This document shows positions 11,386 to 22,664 of a stretch of DNA of 64,000 nt, piece after piece. Under the pieces are notes generated by a model that was given only the letters and a program-made list of their open reading frames with translations, made no database searches and was not told the DNA's origin. Made by a program: the position numbers and the translations under genes. The stretch lies in NCBI GenBank assembly GCA_031290395.1, contig JAITNN010000007.1, forward strand, positions 83,100-147,099, given 5' to 3'. This DNA comes from Mycoplasmataceae bacterium (GTDB lineage: Bacteria; Bacillota_I; Bacilli_A; Mycoplasmatales; Mycoplasmoidaceae). Each line of letters opens with the position of its first letter. Position 1 is the stretch's first letter.

Positions 11386-12180
11386 ATGAACATTTTATTT
11401 ATCGGTGATATATTCGGAAAATCTGGCCGCAGAGCAATTAAAAATGAGTTGCCTAAACTCATTAAGCAAAATAACATTGATTGTGTGATTGCTAATGCTG
11501 AAAACACTACTCATGGCCGTTCTTTATCTATCAAGCATTACAACGAATTAAAAAGTGCTGGTGTAGAATATTTTACCTTCGGTAACCACACTTGGCATTT
11601 AGAAGAAGTATTAGATATTTTGAAAAACCCAAATGTTGTAAGACCATTAAATCTTGATCCTAATATTAAAGAATCAAAATATGGGAATGGTTCTATTACA
11701 TTTAAAGTAAAAAATAAAACAATTAGGTTAACTAACTTGTTGGGTAACACTGTTGAATGTCATAAAATGCAAACTAACCCATTCCCGTTGTTCGCACAAT
11801 TTTTAAAGGTAAACAAACCAACTGACATCCACATTGTTGATTTGCATACCGAAACAACTAGTGAAAAAAATGCTTTCTTTCTAACATTTGCATCAAAAGT
11901 AAACGCAATCCTTGGTACCCATACCCATGTGCAATCTGCTGATGAAAAAATTTATAAGGATACTGCTTATATTACAGATGTCGGTATGACTGGTGGGTCA
12001 TTAGGGGTAATTGGTGCTGAACCAGAAACAATCTTGGATATGTTTATGGGCAAGGCTGAACGATTCCGCTTAGCACCATCAAAATCTAAGTACCAATTCA
12101 ATGCAGTATTATTGCAGTTTGATGATAAAACTAATAAACCACTTGCGATTAAACGCATCTATATTTACGAATTACAATAA
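11386..12180 (+). CDS. ymdB: YmdB family metallophosphoesterase (2',3'-cAMP phosphodiesterase type)
   Basis: YmdB-type enzymes hydrolyse 2',3'-cyclic nucleotides; in Bacillus they affect sporulation and biofilm gene expression. The 264-residue protein shows the metal-ligand motifs in order: FIGDIFGKSGRRA, ANAENTTHG, GNHTWH, GTHTHVQSADE and DVGMTGG. Length matches the family. It lies between the formyl-THF cyclo-ligase gene and the PAP2 gene, with a TAATG overlap to the latter. Confidence 0.93.
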   Translation: MNILFIGDIFGKSGRRAIKNELPKLIKQNNIDCVIANAENTTHGRSLSIKHYNELKSAGVEYFTFGNHTWHLEEVLDILKNPNVVRPLNLDPNIKESKYGNGSITFKVKNKTIRLTNLLGNTVECHKMQTNPFPLFAQFLKVNKPTDIHIVDLHTETTSEKNAFFLTFASKVNAILGTHTHVQSADEKIYKDTAYITDVGMTGGSLGVIGAEPETILDMFMGKAERFRLAPSKSKYQFNAVLLQFDDKTNKPLAIKRIYIYELQ

Positions 12181-13133
12181 TGTCAAATAAACAACAAATA
12201 AATCATATCAGCAAGTTTTATATGTGAATAGCCATTTGCTCTGTTGCATTAGCCATTATCCTAATAGTTGTGTCTAGTTTTTATGATTGAAATATTTCTG
12301 AAGCTTTAGCACTACCATATTTAGATATTACACATCAAATGACAACTAACATATATGGTTTGATTATGTTCATAATCGGTGACGTATTTTTAGGTTTAAT
12401 TCCAGGCGTGTTAGCGATTATTGTTGTATTCTTTACAGCTTATCGAATACAACATCGAGTTAGAAAAATAGTCTGTAAAGTAATTTTAATAATCATATTG
12501 GTGGCATTAATTTTTGGTCAATTTTATGGAGCATTAATAAACCTATTTGATGTTTTAAAAGCATTTTATCATCCTGGTGATCAAATGATGTTAATTATTG
12601 AAATTGTTGTCCCGTTGATTTTAGGGCTAGGTATCGCTCCATTACTTTTATGGTTATTTAGTAAAATCCAAATTGGGTATATTCAAAATATGTGAAAATG
12701 AGCAGTGGCAGCAATCATCATTTTAATAATTAATATGCTAATAATTCAAGTACTAAAAACATCGTTACCGCGTGAGCGCTTTTATTCAAATGTTTTTAAT
12801 ACCAATGGTGGCGATGAGCAATTGTTTGTGCCATGATATTTATTGGGACAACATACTAATGCGTCAGGTAAATCATTCCCTAGCGGCCACACACAACAAG
12901 CCTGTTCGTTATTATGCATAGTGTCCATTCCACTATTCATCAAATGCAATAAAAAACGCTTATGTTTACTAACAATCATTCCTTTTTTATTAATATTTGC
13001 AGTGATGATTGGCAGAATAGTGGCAGGAGCCCATTATTTAAGTGATGTGTCATATGCATTTTTGATTTGTAGCATAATAACTATCTCAACATATTATGCA
13101 ACTATAAAATTGAAAAGAAAAATGAACAAATAA
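12180..13133 (+). CDS. PAP2 family phosphatase, membrane-bound
   Basis: The 317-residue protein has five or six membrane helices and the three PAP2 motifs: KTSLPRERF (KxxxxxxRP-like), PSGHTQQ, and GRIVAGAHYLSDV (SRxxxxxHxxxD-like, with Gly for Ser). These residues form the catalytic site of lipid phosphate phosphatases such as PgpB or undecaprenyl-diphosphate phosphatase. As a wall-less cell, phosphatidylglycerophosphate or another lipid phosphate is the more likely substrate. Start overlaps the ymdB stop. Confidence 0.85.
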
Positions 13134-13172
13134 AAAATTATTTTGTCCAAAGAATAGTTACAATAGAATAGT

Positions 13173-13178
13173 TATAAT
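13173..13178 (+). promoter_or_regulatory. -10 element for tRNA-Trp
   Basis: A TATAAT ends 9 bases before the tRNA 5' end, which fits transcription starting at or just before the mature tRNA. No convincing -35 hexamer is at the right spacing. Confidence 0.55.
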
Positions 13179-13187
13179 TTATTACAT

Positions 13188-13261
13188 AGGGATATAGTTC
13201 AAGGGTAGAATAATGGTCTCCAAAACCACTGATCTGGGTTCGATTCCTAGTATCCCTGCCA
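13188..13261 (+). tRNA. tRNA-Trp (anticodon CCA)
   Basis: The 7-bp acceptor stem AGGGATA/TATCCCT, a T-arm with GGTTCGATTCC, discriminator G and an encoded CCA end are all visible. The anticodon loop CTCCAAA gives CCA, reading UGG. Because the genome also uses UGA for Trp heavily, a second tRNA-Trp with anticodon UCA must be encoded outside this window; it is not here. The outermost anticodon-stem pair looks mismatched (A-C). Confidence 0.93.
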
Positions 13262-13311
13262 TTATCAATGAATTTGATTAATCGTCAATTTATTGGCCGA
13301 ATAAGAGATCT

Positions 13312-13337
13312 TCCGACACCCGTTGGATGATTTTTTT
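13312..13337 (+). terminator. intrinsic terminator after tRNA-Trp
   Basis: A 6-bp stem TCCGAC/GTTGGA (one G-T pair) with loop ACCC is followed 3 bases later by seven T residues (13331-13337). Confidence 0.65.
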
Positions 13338-13394
13338 ATATTGTTTTTCGATTGGAACAAAATTGTTAACATTCATAAATTCATTTTAAATTTA

Positions 13395-14672
13395 TTATTT
13401 AACTTTTTTGATAAAGAAAGTTAAGCCACCACCACCAATTAAAATAACTATGACTGCGATGAATAGGGCTGTGTAATTATTGGGGCCACCAATCATTAAA
13501 AATAATGGAGCAATTGCAGGCCCAATAGATTGCGGCAATGTAGATGAAATATTTGATATGCCCATTCATTTGCCAGCTTCTTGTTGGTTAGGCATAACTA
13601 AAGTAACTACCACTTGTGAGACTGTATTGACGATCCCATTCACAAAACCGAGTACCACAGCCACTACATACATTACTCATTGTTGAGTTACAAAAGCAAT
13701 TAGCAATAGAGCCCCTATAAAAAAAGCAGCTGAAATGATAATAAATAATTTGCGCCCTCCAAACATATCTGTGAGTTTACCAGACACAACACTACCAACA
13801 ACAGCACAAGCCGCAGCAATTATGTTCACAATAAGCAAAACCTCTTGTGGTTTGGTATCGTGGTCTGGAGGATTGGGATAAATTTTATCTTGCAAATAAA
13901 ATAAGAGGTAAGCGGTAACGCAAGAAATTCCCATGAAAAGCAAAAATCTGCATATTAGTATTTTAGTGAAGTCTGAATTCTTAATTGGATTAAATGTGAA
14001 ACTAGTGATTAAATTTTTTCAAAAACGCATTTTGCCTTGAGGTTTTTGAATAGGAGTATCTTTTAAGAATATGATAAAAATTGCAATTAGAATTGCTCCA
14101 AATATTCCTGGTGCGATAAACAATAAATATTGTCCAATAGTTTGATAATCAACCATTGTTGTAAATAACGTAGCAATGCCAGCACCCGACAACATTCCCA
14201 CTGTTCCACCTAAACCAGATGCCGCAGAAATAGTCCCACGATATTTAGGACTAGATTTATCTACCATAATTGCATTTAGTGCGGCAATAGCTAAGTTAAA
14301 TGCTATTTGAGTTAAACATCAAACTAATATAAGGCTTCATAATTGATTGCAAAATGTCAAGGTACATAAAAATATAGTCCCGCCTACCAAACCACTAATT
14401 AAAAATGGTTTACGTCTTCCCATTTTAGAATAACAACCATCAGATAGTTTCCCAAAAATGGGGTTAGATATCAATGCACACACTGCACCTACCGCTAAAA
14501 TAATGGATAAATATGTAGTTTTTTTATCATCTCCAAATAAATCACCAACTTTATAGGCTAAGCTTATAGTGGTAGGGGCTAACAATGCACATCATGCTCC
14601 AAAAAAAGCAAGAGCATACAAAACTAGAAATTTGAATGGTGGTTTACCAGTGACATAATTTTTAGTTTGCAT
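13395..14672 (-). CDS. MFS transporter, probable sugar carrier
   Basis: This 425-residue protein has about twelve hydrophobic helices and a loop 2-3 motif FGKLSDGCYSKMGRRKPF, similar to sugar-transporting MFS members, with a second GKLTDMFGGRK motif in the C-terminal half. It is the last gene of the GH92-GH1-MFS operon, starting 2 bases after the GH1 stop, so import of a product released by the glycosidases is the likely job. Substrate specificity cannot be read from sequence. UGA-Trp codons occur at several points. Confidence 0.85.
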
Positions 14673-14674
14673 AC

Positions 14675-15916
14675 TTATTTAGGCTCATCCCTTCTTTGTT
14701 TTAGTTGTTCTGCATACCACTTGGCAGAAGGTCTAATAGTTCGTTTCAATGTTTTTGGTTCAATTGCAATTAAACCAAAACGAGGTCAAAATCCTTTATC
14801 TCATTCGAAATTATCAAATGCCGATCAATGCAAGTAACCAAGCATTTGAACACCGTTATTTTGTGCTACTTCAATTGCCTTCATTGTTTCCTCTATCCAT
14901 CATTTACGTCTTGTATCAGCAGCATCCGCTAAACCATTTTCAGTAATCAGGATTGGTAGATGATATTTTTTGTAAAGTTGTTCAATGATGATATGAATAT
15001 CATATGGTCTAGCATCTCAACCCAGATCGTTCATAATAGCGCAGGGATTTTTGACTTTGCCGTTAATAAAGGTGTCATGGTTGTATCAATTGATGCCTAA
15101 AAAATCCATATATTTATATGTACTTTTTAAAAAGTGAGTGTCTCTTCGATATACGCTGAAGGCTCTTGCTAATTTAGTTTTGATTTTCTTATCGCCTAAT
15201 TCAGTTGTACCTGTATTATGAGCAATGGAAATTTGAAATGATGGGTTGATTGATTTGGCTGTTTTATAAACTTGGTTGTGAGCATAAATTAAATGCCTTG
15301 AAATGCCTAAACATTTCGTAAAAGATTTCTTTTGTGGTGGTCATTCACCAAATAGATAGCTTATTCCGGTGTAGATCATAGGTTCGTTTAATGTTAAGAT
15401 GTAAACAATATCATCTTTAAGAGCATTTAATACATATTCACAATACCTAACAAAAAGTTTAACATTTGATTTATTTTCAAACCCGCCCCTGTTCGTAAAT
15501 CATGTTGGCATTGTTCAATGTCACAAAGAAACAACCGGAGTAATGTTATGTTTCTTTAGCTCAAGAAGATATCGCTTGATAAATTTAATTTCTTCTTCAC
15601 TAAATTTACCTTCTTCTGGTTCAACCCTACCTCATTCAATGCTGAAACGAAAAGCATTAATGTTCAAAGATTTTAATAATTTAAAATCTTCTACATAGTG
15701 TTTACGATGTTGTATGCCCAAACCACAAATATAGTTGTTTGGATCTTCGCCTTCTAACAAGAAATCTTTGTAGTTAGGCACAAAAGAAAACTTTTTTTCG
15801 TATTCGGATGCTAATCTCTTAGCGTTTGTTTTTTCCCATTCTGCTCATTGGGTTCCAGGACAACCATCTGTTTGATAGGTGGCAATGGAAGCACCTCATA
15901 AAAATTTATCATTCAT
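14675..15916 (-). CDS. glycoside hydrolase family 1 (beta-glucosidase or beta-mannosidase type)
   Basis: GH1 enzymes retain configuration using two glutamates. Here the acid/base is in TLNEPMIY and the nucleophile in ITENGLAD; SIEWGRVEPEEGKF and HWTMP are further GH1 motifs. The aglycone region reads SAFDNFEWDKGFWPRFGL, the form of non-phosphorylated substrates, not the phospho-beta-glucosidase form, which agrees with an MFS rather than PTS partner. At 413 residues it is slightly short. No signal peptide, so it acts in the cytoplasm. Given the upstream GH92, a beta-mannosidase or beta-glucosidase acting on imported glycan fragments is plausible. Confidence 0.92.
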
Positions 15917-15965
15917 ATACAAATTTTACAACTTAGTTTGGTAAATGATTACCAAATTATTCTTA

Positions 15966-18900
15966 TTAAATCAATTGAATTTCTGCTATTTGTCAAGCAG
16001 ATGCTGCGGATGTAATTATGATTTTGTAATAAGCATAAGTGGTACTATTAGATAAGTTAAATATTCTAGTGTCGTAAGGATTTTTAATGCTTTGGTTATC
16101 CATATTATAGATGGGCGTTCAAGAGATGTTGTTATCGCTACCTAGCACTTTAATATTCGATAATTGCAATGGCGTTGCTCCGGATGTCAAACCTAATGTT
16201 TCAATCCTAATAGATGTAGTGGGCTGTCACATTAATTCAACCCGATTGTTTGTAAAATTTGAAAATTCAGAAATTGTTGTTGCGTCGCCATCCGTTAAAT
16301 TAGCAATATTGGTAATTGCACCGCCAGTCGGAGTTGTAACATCACTTAATGTAGAACCAATACATTTGTCTGCAACCAAGTTCCTTGTTACACCCGTAAT
16401 AGTTCTTTCGCCCCAAGTGGTTGGTGTTTTACTCATTTTATATTCAATGGTGTGATTGCCTTTTAATAATGACGAAGCTTGTACATGCACATCATTTAAA
16501 GTAATACCGTCTATTTTGGCAGACTTAATGTAGACATTGTCACCGGTTTTATCATCTGTTTTTACAGTTATCTTATTACCGTTATCTCGATTAATAGTGA
16601 TATTGTCAAATAATGGTGATGTAACAACATATTGATCTTTCCCCAAAGCTAAATCATATAAACCAATCATGGACAATATATACCAAGAAGACATTTCTCC
16701 GTTGTCTTCGTCGCCAACATAACCTTGGCCAATATCACTACCAGTAAACATACGATGCAAAATTTCTCTTGTTAGTTGCTGTGTCTTAGCTGGTCTTCCC
16801 GCTTCTGCATACATAAATGGAATATGATGTGATGGTTGATTGCTCATAACAAGCTGACCAAATCTAGCGTCCCTTGTTTCTCTAGTAAAAGAATAAATCC
16901 CCCACTCCGAAGGAATGTTCCCCATATGCTGACCAGTTTCTGGTATTGAGAAGAATGTATCTAGTTTGCTAATCAATTTATCTTGCCCACCATATGCACC
17001 AATTAATCCATTGACGTCATAAACAGGGGTAAATGCAAAGTTTCAACCGTTTCCTTCCACATACTCATATCCTCATTGTCTTGCGTCATAGTGGTTGTCC
17101 CCGTGTTCTGTAGAATCATGATCAAACCATGAACTATCTGTATTCTTTGATCTAAAGAATTGATTTTGGTTGGGATCAGTTTCATCATTTATGGTTGGGT
17201 CAAATAAGTTCCCATAGTTTTGCGAACGCTTAACGAGATACTCACCCGTTTCTCGAATCTGTTGCTTAGATTGACCAATTCTAGATTGTGCTAATGATTC
17301 AGTTAAATTACTATCATTAGATAATTTAATAGCTAATTGTCCTAAAGCATAATCATTTATTCAACTTTGAAAATCTCAATCAATCATATTTTCACCATTT
17401 GCTATATCTGTTGATGCGGTCCATCCACGATACATGGATTTATCTAAACCTTTTCGCCCCATATTTGTATCGGATGAATATTGAAATGAATCTGCAAGAC
17501 CAGAGTTATAAATATTAATCACGGTATTTATATCTGTAACCGTACCATTCACATAGGCATTGGCAAAGGCACAGTCACTTGATGTGCCGGTCATGCAATC
17601 TGTGTATCCTGGAGCGGATCATCTTGAAACATAACCGCCTTCTAAGTATTGATATAAAAAACCATCAATTAAATCTTTAGCTAAATCAGGATACAAGATG
17701 GAATATAGTGGTCAAACAGTACGATATGTATCTCAAAAACCATTATTTACATATGTCTTTCCTGAAAAGATTTGTCCATTGGTTTCTGTATCAGTGGCAT
17801 CACCTATGGTTGGTAACACAGTACTTACATGCATATAACTAGGTGATTGTTTTGTATTAACATTTTCAAAAGATTCATTTGGGTATAAATTAATACGATA
17901 GAGATTTGAATAAACAGTTTTCTTTTGCTCATCAGTCGCATTAGCTTTCACTAAATCAATAGCTTGCAATTGTTTATTTCACACATTAGTGGCATGTTGA
18001 CGTACTGAATTGAAAGTTAAATTTTCATCTTTAATCTCTAAATCCAAGTTGTGCTTGGCTTGATTTAAACTAATATATGAAGTTGCAAATTTCATTTCTA
18101 CCGTTTTATTACCATCTAAAGTGAATTGACAATATTGTCTATCTGGTTTTCCTGCTTGATCACCAGTTGCATGACCAACAGTAAAATTGGATGATGAAAA
18201 TTCCCCATATATAAACATACGAGTTTGTCCACCGCGATAGTCACCACTACCCCATGCACCATTTTCTACTCATCCATGAAATACGTTTGCAGCATAACCT
18301 CCGGCGGTATCATTGAATACAAAACTATCATTACTATTAGCATCTCTAGAAGGATCTTGCGTGTCTAATAACGAATCAAAGATAATCCTACCAGTACTAA
18401 CATCTTTTGGAAAAGTGAATTTAAAAATAGCACTATGATCATTGGGGGCAATTTCACCAATAATGCCATTATTAAATTTAACTGAATAATAATCCGGTTG
18501 AGCAACTTCGTTGTCGTGACTATAAGCTAAACTTCTCTCGTCAGCTTTGACATTGACTATGGAACCAATTTGTGGCATAACACAAAATTGATCGTAATCG
18601 TGCATCCATGGTGCCGGTTCATGACTAACGCCGAAACCATTTAATGTTGGTAGATTATCACTATTATTAAATTTTTTATAGTCATATAGCCAGTCTGCCC
18701 CCTCACCCAATTGTTTTGCGTGTTGGATAGGCGTATAAAAATTAAATCCATGAGGTAATGCAGTAGCCGGAAAGGTGGAACCCCTAGACCAATCCATGTG
18801 ACCATCAGTGCCTCTTCTAGTGTCTACATAATTAGTTAATGAGGAATTGTCGATTTTAGTTTTATCACCAATAAATATGTCATCAATGAATCCATTAATA

Positions 18901-19658
18901 ATCTTATTGGTAGCAGCCTGTTCAGGGTTGGCTAATTTATCGCCATAATATTCTTGATTTAAATCTGGACTAACCATATCATAACTAATAACAATCGCAT
19001 GAATATGTTTACCAGCTAGTTGATGTAAGTCTACCTTAACAAGATTTCATTGATAAGAATATAAACATTTGGCGTCACCTTGTTCTCTTGCACTTAAACC
19101 ATTACCATTAATATCTTTAAGCCCAGAGTTAGATAGTAATTTCAAATTGCCAAATGATCCATTGTCATTGTATAACAAGTCCACCGTGACATAAGTGGAT
19201 AAAAAATTTAAGTTATGTTGCAAATCTAAATCTGTGTTATCGGCAAAATTGGGAAAAATTTTGTAAGAAAATTCAGTATCTTTGCCGATAACAATATTTA
19301 AATCTTTATAAATGTAACTACTAAAAGTTGTCCTAGTTAAATCAGTGCTATATGTTGCTTTATATTCAAATGATTTCTTACCAGTATATCCAGTCCCATC
19401 CTCGTTAGTAGTGTTTGTACCGTAACCATGCGTTGGACCAGTAGTTAATTGAGTTTCAATATCAGTAATATTGACAGGCGAAACATTGGTGGTGTTTTCT
19501 AATGGCACAGGATCAGAAGTTTCAAAAGAAGAGGAAAATGGATTAATCGTACCCGGTCCATTGGAACATGATGTGCCCAATATAACTGCACTAGATACCA
19601 AACCGCAAGCTCCTATTGAAAATAGAGAAATCATTTTATTCTTAGACAATTTTTGCAT
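15966..19658 (-). CDS. exported GH92 mannosidase with Gln in the acid position
   Basis: This 1230-residue protein has a lipoprotein-like leader (Lys-rich start, hydrophobic helix, SC near residue 31), an N-terminal beta-sandwich-like domain (about 35-245) ending INGFIDDIFI, the GH92 catalytic core from VDTRRGTDG near residue 278, and a C-terminal discoidin/F5-8 type domain (about 1085-1230) ending AWQIAEIQLI. The core carries SNQPSHHIPFMY near 939 and GYVGDEDNGEMSSWY near 980. Ordinary GH92 alpha-mannosidases have GNEPSHH, where Glu is the general acid; here it is Gln941, while the Asp bases are kept. The ATG at 19658 is chosen; a TTG at 19664 is possible. First gene of the glycan operon. Confidence 0.9.
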
Positions 19659-19675
19659 ATTCAATGTTGAGATAT

Positions 19676-19681
19676 ATTATA
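19676..19681 (-). promoter_or_regulatory. -10 element of the GH92 operon
   Basis: TATAAT lies 17 bases before the ATG at 19658 and 11 bases before the alternative TTG at 19664. There is no clear Shine-Dalgarno sequence between them and no well-spaced -35 hexamer. Confidence 0.5.
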
Positions 19682-20017
19682 CGAATTATGCTTGACAAAT
19701 TTGGGAAATGTACTGTAATTTTGCTGCGATTATGTCCTAATTGTCTATATCCCAAAAGGTGTTAAAAGTGGAAAAAAATAGGAGTTAATGTTGATAAGCA
19801 AAAAACACTAATAGCAAGTGTAATAAAATTGACATTGATGTGTAATTTGTTACATTAGAGAATTTATGAAAACTACATGCCTTAAAATTTAATTTTCAAT
19901 TTGTTGGATTGATTAATGAACAATAAAATTCATTCATAATTAATGTTTATATGTCTAAGTGTAGGCGACAACATTAATATCTTTAATATAAGATAAACTT
20001 TTTATTAAAAATTAAGC
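19682..20017. other. AT-rich intergenic region
   Basis: This stretch, part of the 460-bp gap between the GH92 and tilS genes, is very AT-rich. I see no open frame of useful length and no RNA gene. It holds the upstream part of the GH92 promoter and lies downstream of the tilS terminator. Confidence 0.5.
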
Positions 20018-20057
20018 AAACACCGACTTTCATTGTTTTTTGTAAAAGTCGGCGTTT
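20018..20057 (-). terminator. hairpin terminator of the fhs-tilS operon
   Basis: The arms 20018-20030 and 20045-20057 form a 13-bp stem with one A-C mismatch on the plus strand (a G-T pair on the minus-strand RNA) and a 14-base loop. On the minus strand it is followed by GCTTAATTTTT, a modest U-rich tract. A second weaker bulged hairpin (GTTTAGGAGT and ACTCCAAAC, about 20088-20117) lies between it and the tilS stop. Confidence 0.65.
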
Positions 20058-20124
20058 AGTCAATTCTATTAACAAGATTTTTGTCTGGTTTAGGAGTTAA
20101 TAATCACTTACTCCAAACATAATT

Positions 20125-21009
20125 TTATTGTTTTACAACTTTAATAAAATCGTCTATTTTTTGTAAATACAAATCATTATCAATTCTTAGCTTAGTGTTC
20201 TTATGGGATGCTTCAATTCATTGAATAACTAGTTGAATCTTATCTCTATTAATTGTATTGACATCACAATTTTTTAGCATTATATAAACGACATAATATT
20301 TGTGCTTAGACAACATATCTTTAAAAACCGTGGTGTCATAGCTCAAATATTTTCAAAGGTTGAATTCATTGTGAATGGTGCGACGCTCTTTGCGATGCTC
20401 TTTATTAAAGCATTGTACTCGTTGAAATTCAGTTTCTTTAGCGCTTGAAGATAATAGAGATAGTGCTTTTCTAACTCTATTGCGTTCGTATAAATCAGAA
20501 TCATTAGTTTCATCAACACCAAAAATAACGTGTTTCTTATTGCAATAAGTAATGAGTTCATCTTTTCATTTATTTAATAATGGACGATAAACATTAAGCG
20601 ATTGATAGGTATTCTTATTGTGAATGCCCAAAAATAGTGTGGCTGACCCTCTTTTTTTTTGCATCATGGCTGTTTCTAAAAAATCATCTTTCGTATGAGC
20701 CACTAAAACATTATCAATTTGTAATTTCTTAGCGCATTTTAAAAAGAAGTCATACCGGATTAACCTTGCTACGGCTTGAAAATTATTATTTTGCTTTTCA
20801 TAATTTTCATACATTGTTTTAGTCACATTTAAAACTTCCAATTTTAAATGATGATGTTTGCAATAATTTTCTACAATGTTAGTATCCCGTTGTGCTGTAA
20901 CTCTTTTGTTGTAATTCACATGACAAACTGAAACTATATGTTTTTTAAACATATCTAACATGGCCATAGAATCTGGGCCACCGGATATTGCTGCAATATA
21001 TTTGGCCAT
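20125..21009 (-). CDS. tilS: tRNA(Ile)-lysidine synthase
   Basis: TilS converts C34 of tRNA-Ile(CAU) to lysidine so that it reads AUA, essential in nearly all bacteria. The 294-residue protein starts MAKYIAAISGGPDSMAM with the PP-loop SGGPDS, followed by VCHVNYNKR and LVAHTKDDFLET, and has DSDLYERNRVRKAL near residue 170, the TilS-specific tRNA-binding motif. The C-terminal accessory domains are reduced, as in other mollicutes. The gene starts 2 bases after fhs ends. Confidence 0.92.
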
Positions 21010-21011
21010 AA

Positions 21012-22586
21012 TTACATTTTACAAGCAGCTGGTACTTTCGGTAATCCAGGCATTCTAAAGATGTCACCAGCCATGACAATAATGAAATTTACACCATTAG
21101 CTAAAATAATATCTTTTACATGAATTTGGAAAGGACCATTAATAATGATTTGTTTTGGATCATCACTAAATGTTAATGGGGTTTTTGCCATACAAACTCA
21201 TGCTGATGAATTAGTGAGCCGATTTATTTTATCAATAGCGTTCTTACTATAAACAACACCACTAGCACCATAACAACGTTTGACAATTTTATCGATTTTA
21301 GTTTTAAGACTATCTTGCATTGAATAAGCTGGAATTATTTTAGATGGTTGTTGAGCTAATTTTATTACTTTATTAGCTAAATCAATAGTTCCTTGGGAAC
21401 CATTGATAAATAATGTTGTAAGTGAATATTCCACTTGTTCAGTCTGAAAGAAATGTTCCAATACTACCAATTCTTTTTTTGTGTCAGTATTAAATTGATT
21501 GATAGCTACAACAATTGGCATACCAAATGATTTAATGTTAGAGATGTGTTGTCGCAAATTATCTAGCCCAATAGTTAATGATTTAATATCTTCATTGCCT
21601 AATTTTTTTGCGTCAGCTCCACCGTGCATCTTTAATGATCTCACACTAGCCACCAACACAACGGCATTTGGCTTAATTTTCCCATTATGACAAACTATAT
21701 CCATAAATTTCTCTGCGCCTAAATCGCTACCAAATCCCGCTTCAGTAATGGCATATTCGCCAATATTCATTGCTGTTTTAGTAGCAAATAAACTATTGCA
21801 TCCGTGAGCAATATTAGCAAATGGTCCACCATGAATTAATGCAAGATTACCTTCTAACGATTGCACTGCATTTGGTCATAAAGCATTTTGTAATATTTTC
21901 ATCAAAGCACCTGTAATACAAAAGTCTTTAACATAAATTGGTTTTTTGGCCAATGAATAAGCCACAATAATGTTATCAATGCGATGAGTCATTTCCTTCA
22001 CATCATTAGATAAACAAAAAATAGCCATTAATTCACTAGCAACAGTAATATCAAATCCTGTTTTGTATTTAATGTGTCTCTTCGCATTAATCACAACTTC
22101 AATATCTCTCAATGCACGATCGTTCACATCAAGCACACGTCTTCAAATAATATTTTTAACATCAATATTGAATTCATTACCTCAATAGATGTGATTGTCA
22201 ATGCAAGCTGATATTAAATTATTAGCGGCTGTAATTGCGTGGAAATCCCCTGTTAAATGTAAATCAATATCATCTTTGGGAACAACTTGTGCTTTACCGC
22301 CACCATTGGCTCCACCTTTAACACCGAATACTGGTCCCATTGAAGGTTCTCTCAAAGCAACGATCGATTTCTTGCCCAATTTATTTAATGCATCGTTTAA
22401 GCCAATAGAGACAGTAGTTTTTCCTTCACCAGCTGGTGTTGGTGAAATGGCCGTCACTAAGATTAATTTCTTATTGTTATTTGGTTGTTTTAATAATGGT
22501 TTCACTTTAGCCAAATACTCACCATAGAAAATGGTGTCTTTTGCGCTAATGTGATACTTCTTTAAAATGTTACTAATTAGTTTCAT
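21012..22586 (-). CDS. fhs: formate-tetrahydrofolate ligase
   Basis: Fhs makes 10-formyl-THF from formate, THF and ATP. The 524-residue protein (family about 555) has the P-loop-like [14 protein letters not shown] near residue 57, [22 protein letters not shown], and [16 protein letters not shown]. Several UGA-Trp codons join the three open segments. With FolD and the formyl-THF cyclo-ligase encoded in the same window, it supports an active one-carbon pool, useful for initiator Met-tRNA formylation. Its ATG lies 10 bases after a TATAAT, with no Shine-Dalgarno. Confidence 0.95.
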
Positions 22587-22596
22587 ATTACTATTA

Positions 22597-22602
22597 ATTA
22601 TA
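22597..22602 (-). promoter_or_regulatory. -10 element of fhs (leaderless type)
   Basis: TATAAT ends 10 bases before the fhs ATG, so transcription should start at or within about three bases of the start codon. Confidence 0.5.
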
Positions 22603-22611
22603 GAGACGAAA

Positions 22612-22642
22612 TAAAATAAAAAACCAACACAAAGTGTTGGTT
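22612..22642 (-). terminator. intrinsic terminator of the 190-residue membrane protein gene
   Basis: On the minus strand a 9-bp perfect stem (22634-22642 with 22622-22630, loop TTT) is followed by TTTTATTTTATTTC. It lies between the membrane protein stop at 22665 and the fhs promoter. Confidence 0.8.
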
Positions 22643-22664
22643 AATTAATAAATCTAATAAATCT

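Noticed and set aside
13262..13394. Possible second tRNA or small RNA after tRNA-Trp
   Set aside because: No cloverleaf could be formed; only a terminator hairpin and T-run were found.
17003..17188. A 61-codon open frame inside the GH92 gene
   Set aside because: It is in another frame from the in-frame GH92 pieces on both sides and has no homology pattern; it is a shadow.
19693..19698. TTGTCA as -35 for the GH92 operon
   Set aside because: The spacing to TATAAT would be only 11 bases, too short for a working promoter.
20343..20561. A 72-codon open frame in the C-terminal part of tilS
   Set aside because: The true tilS frame continues through this stretch with DSDLYERNRVRKAL, so the other frame is a shadow.
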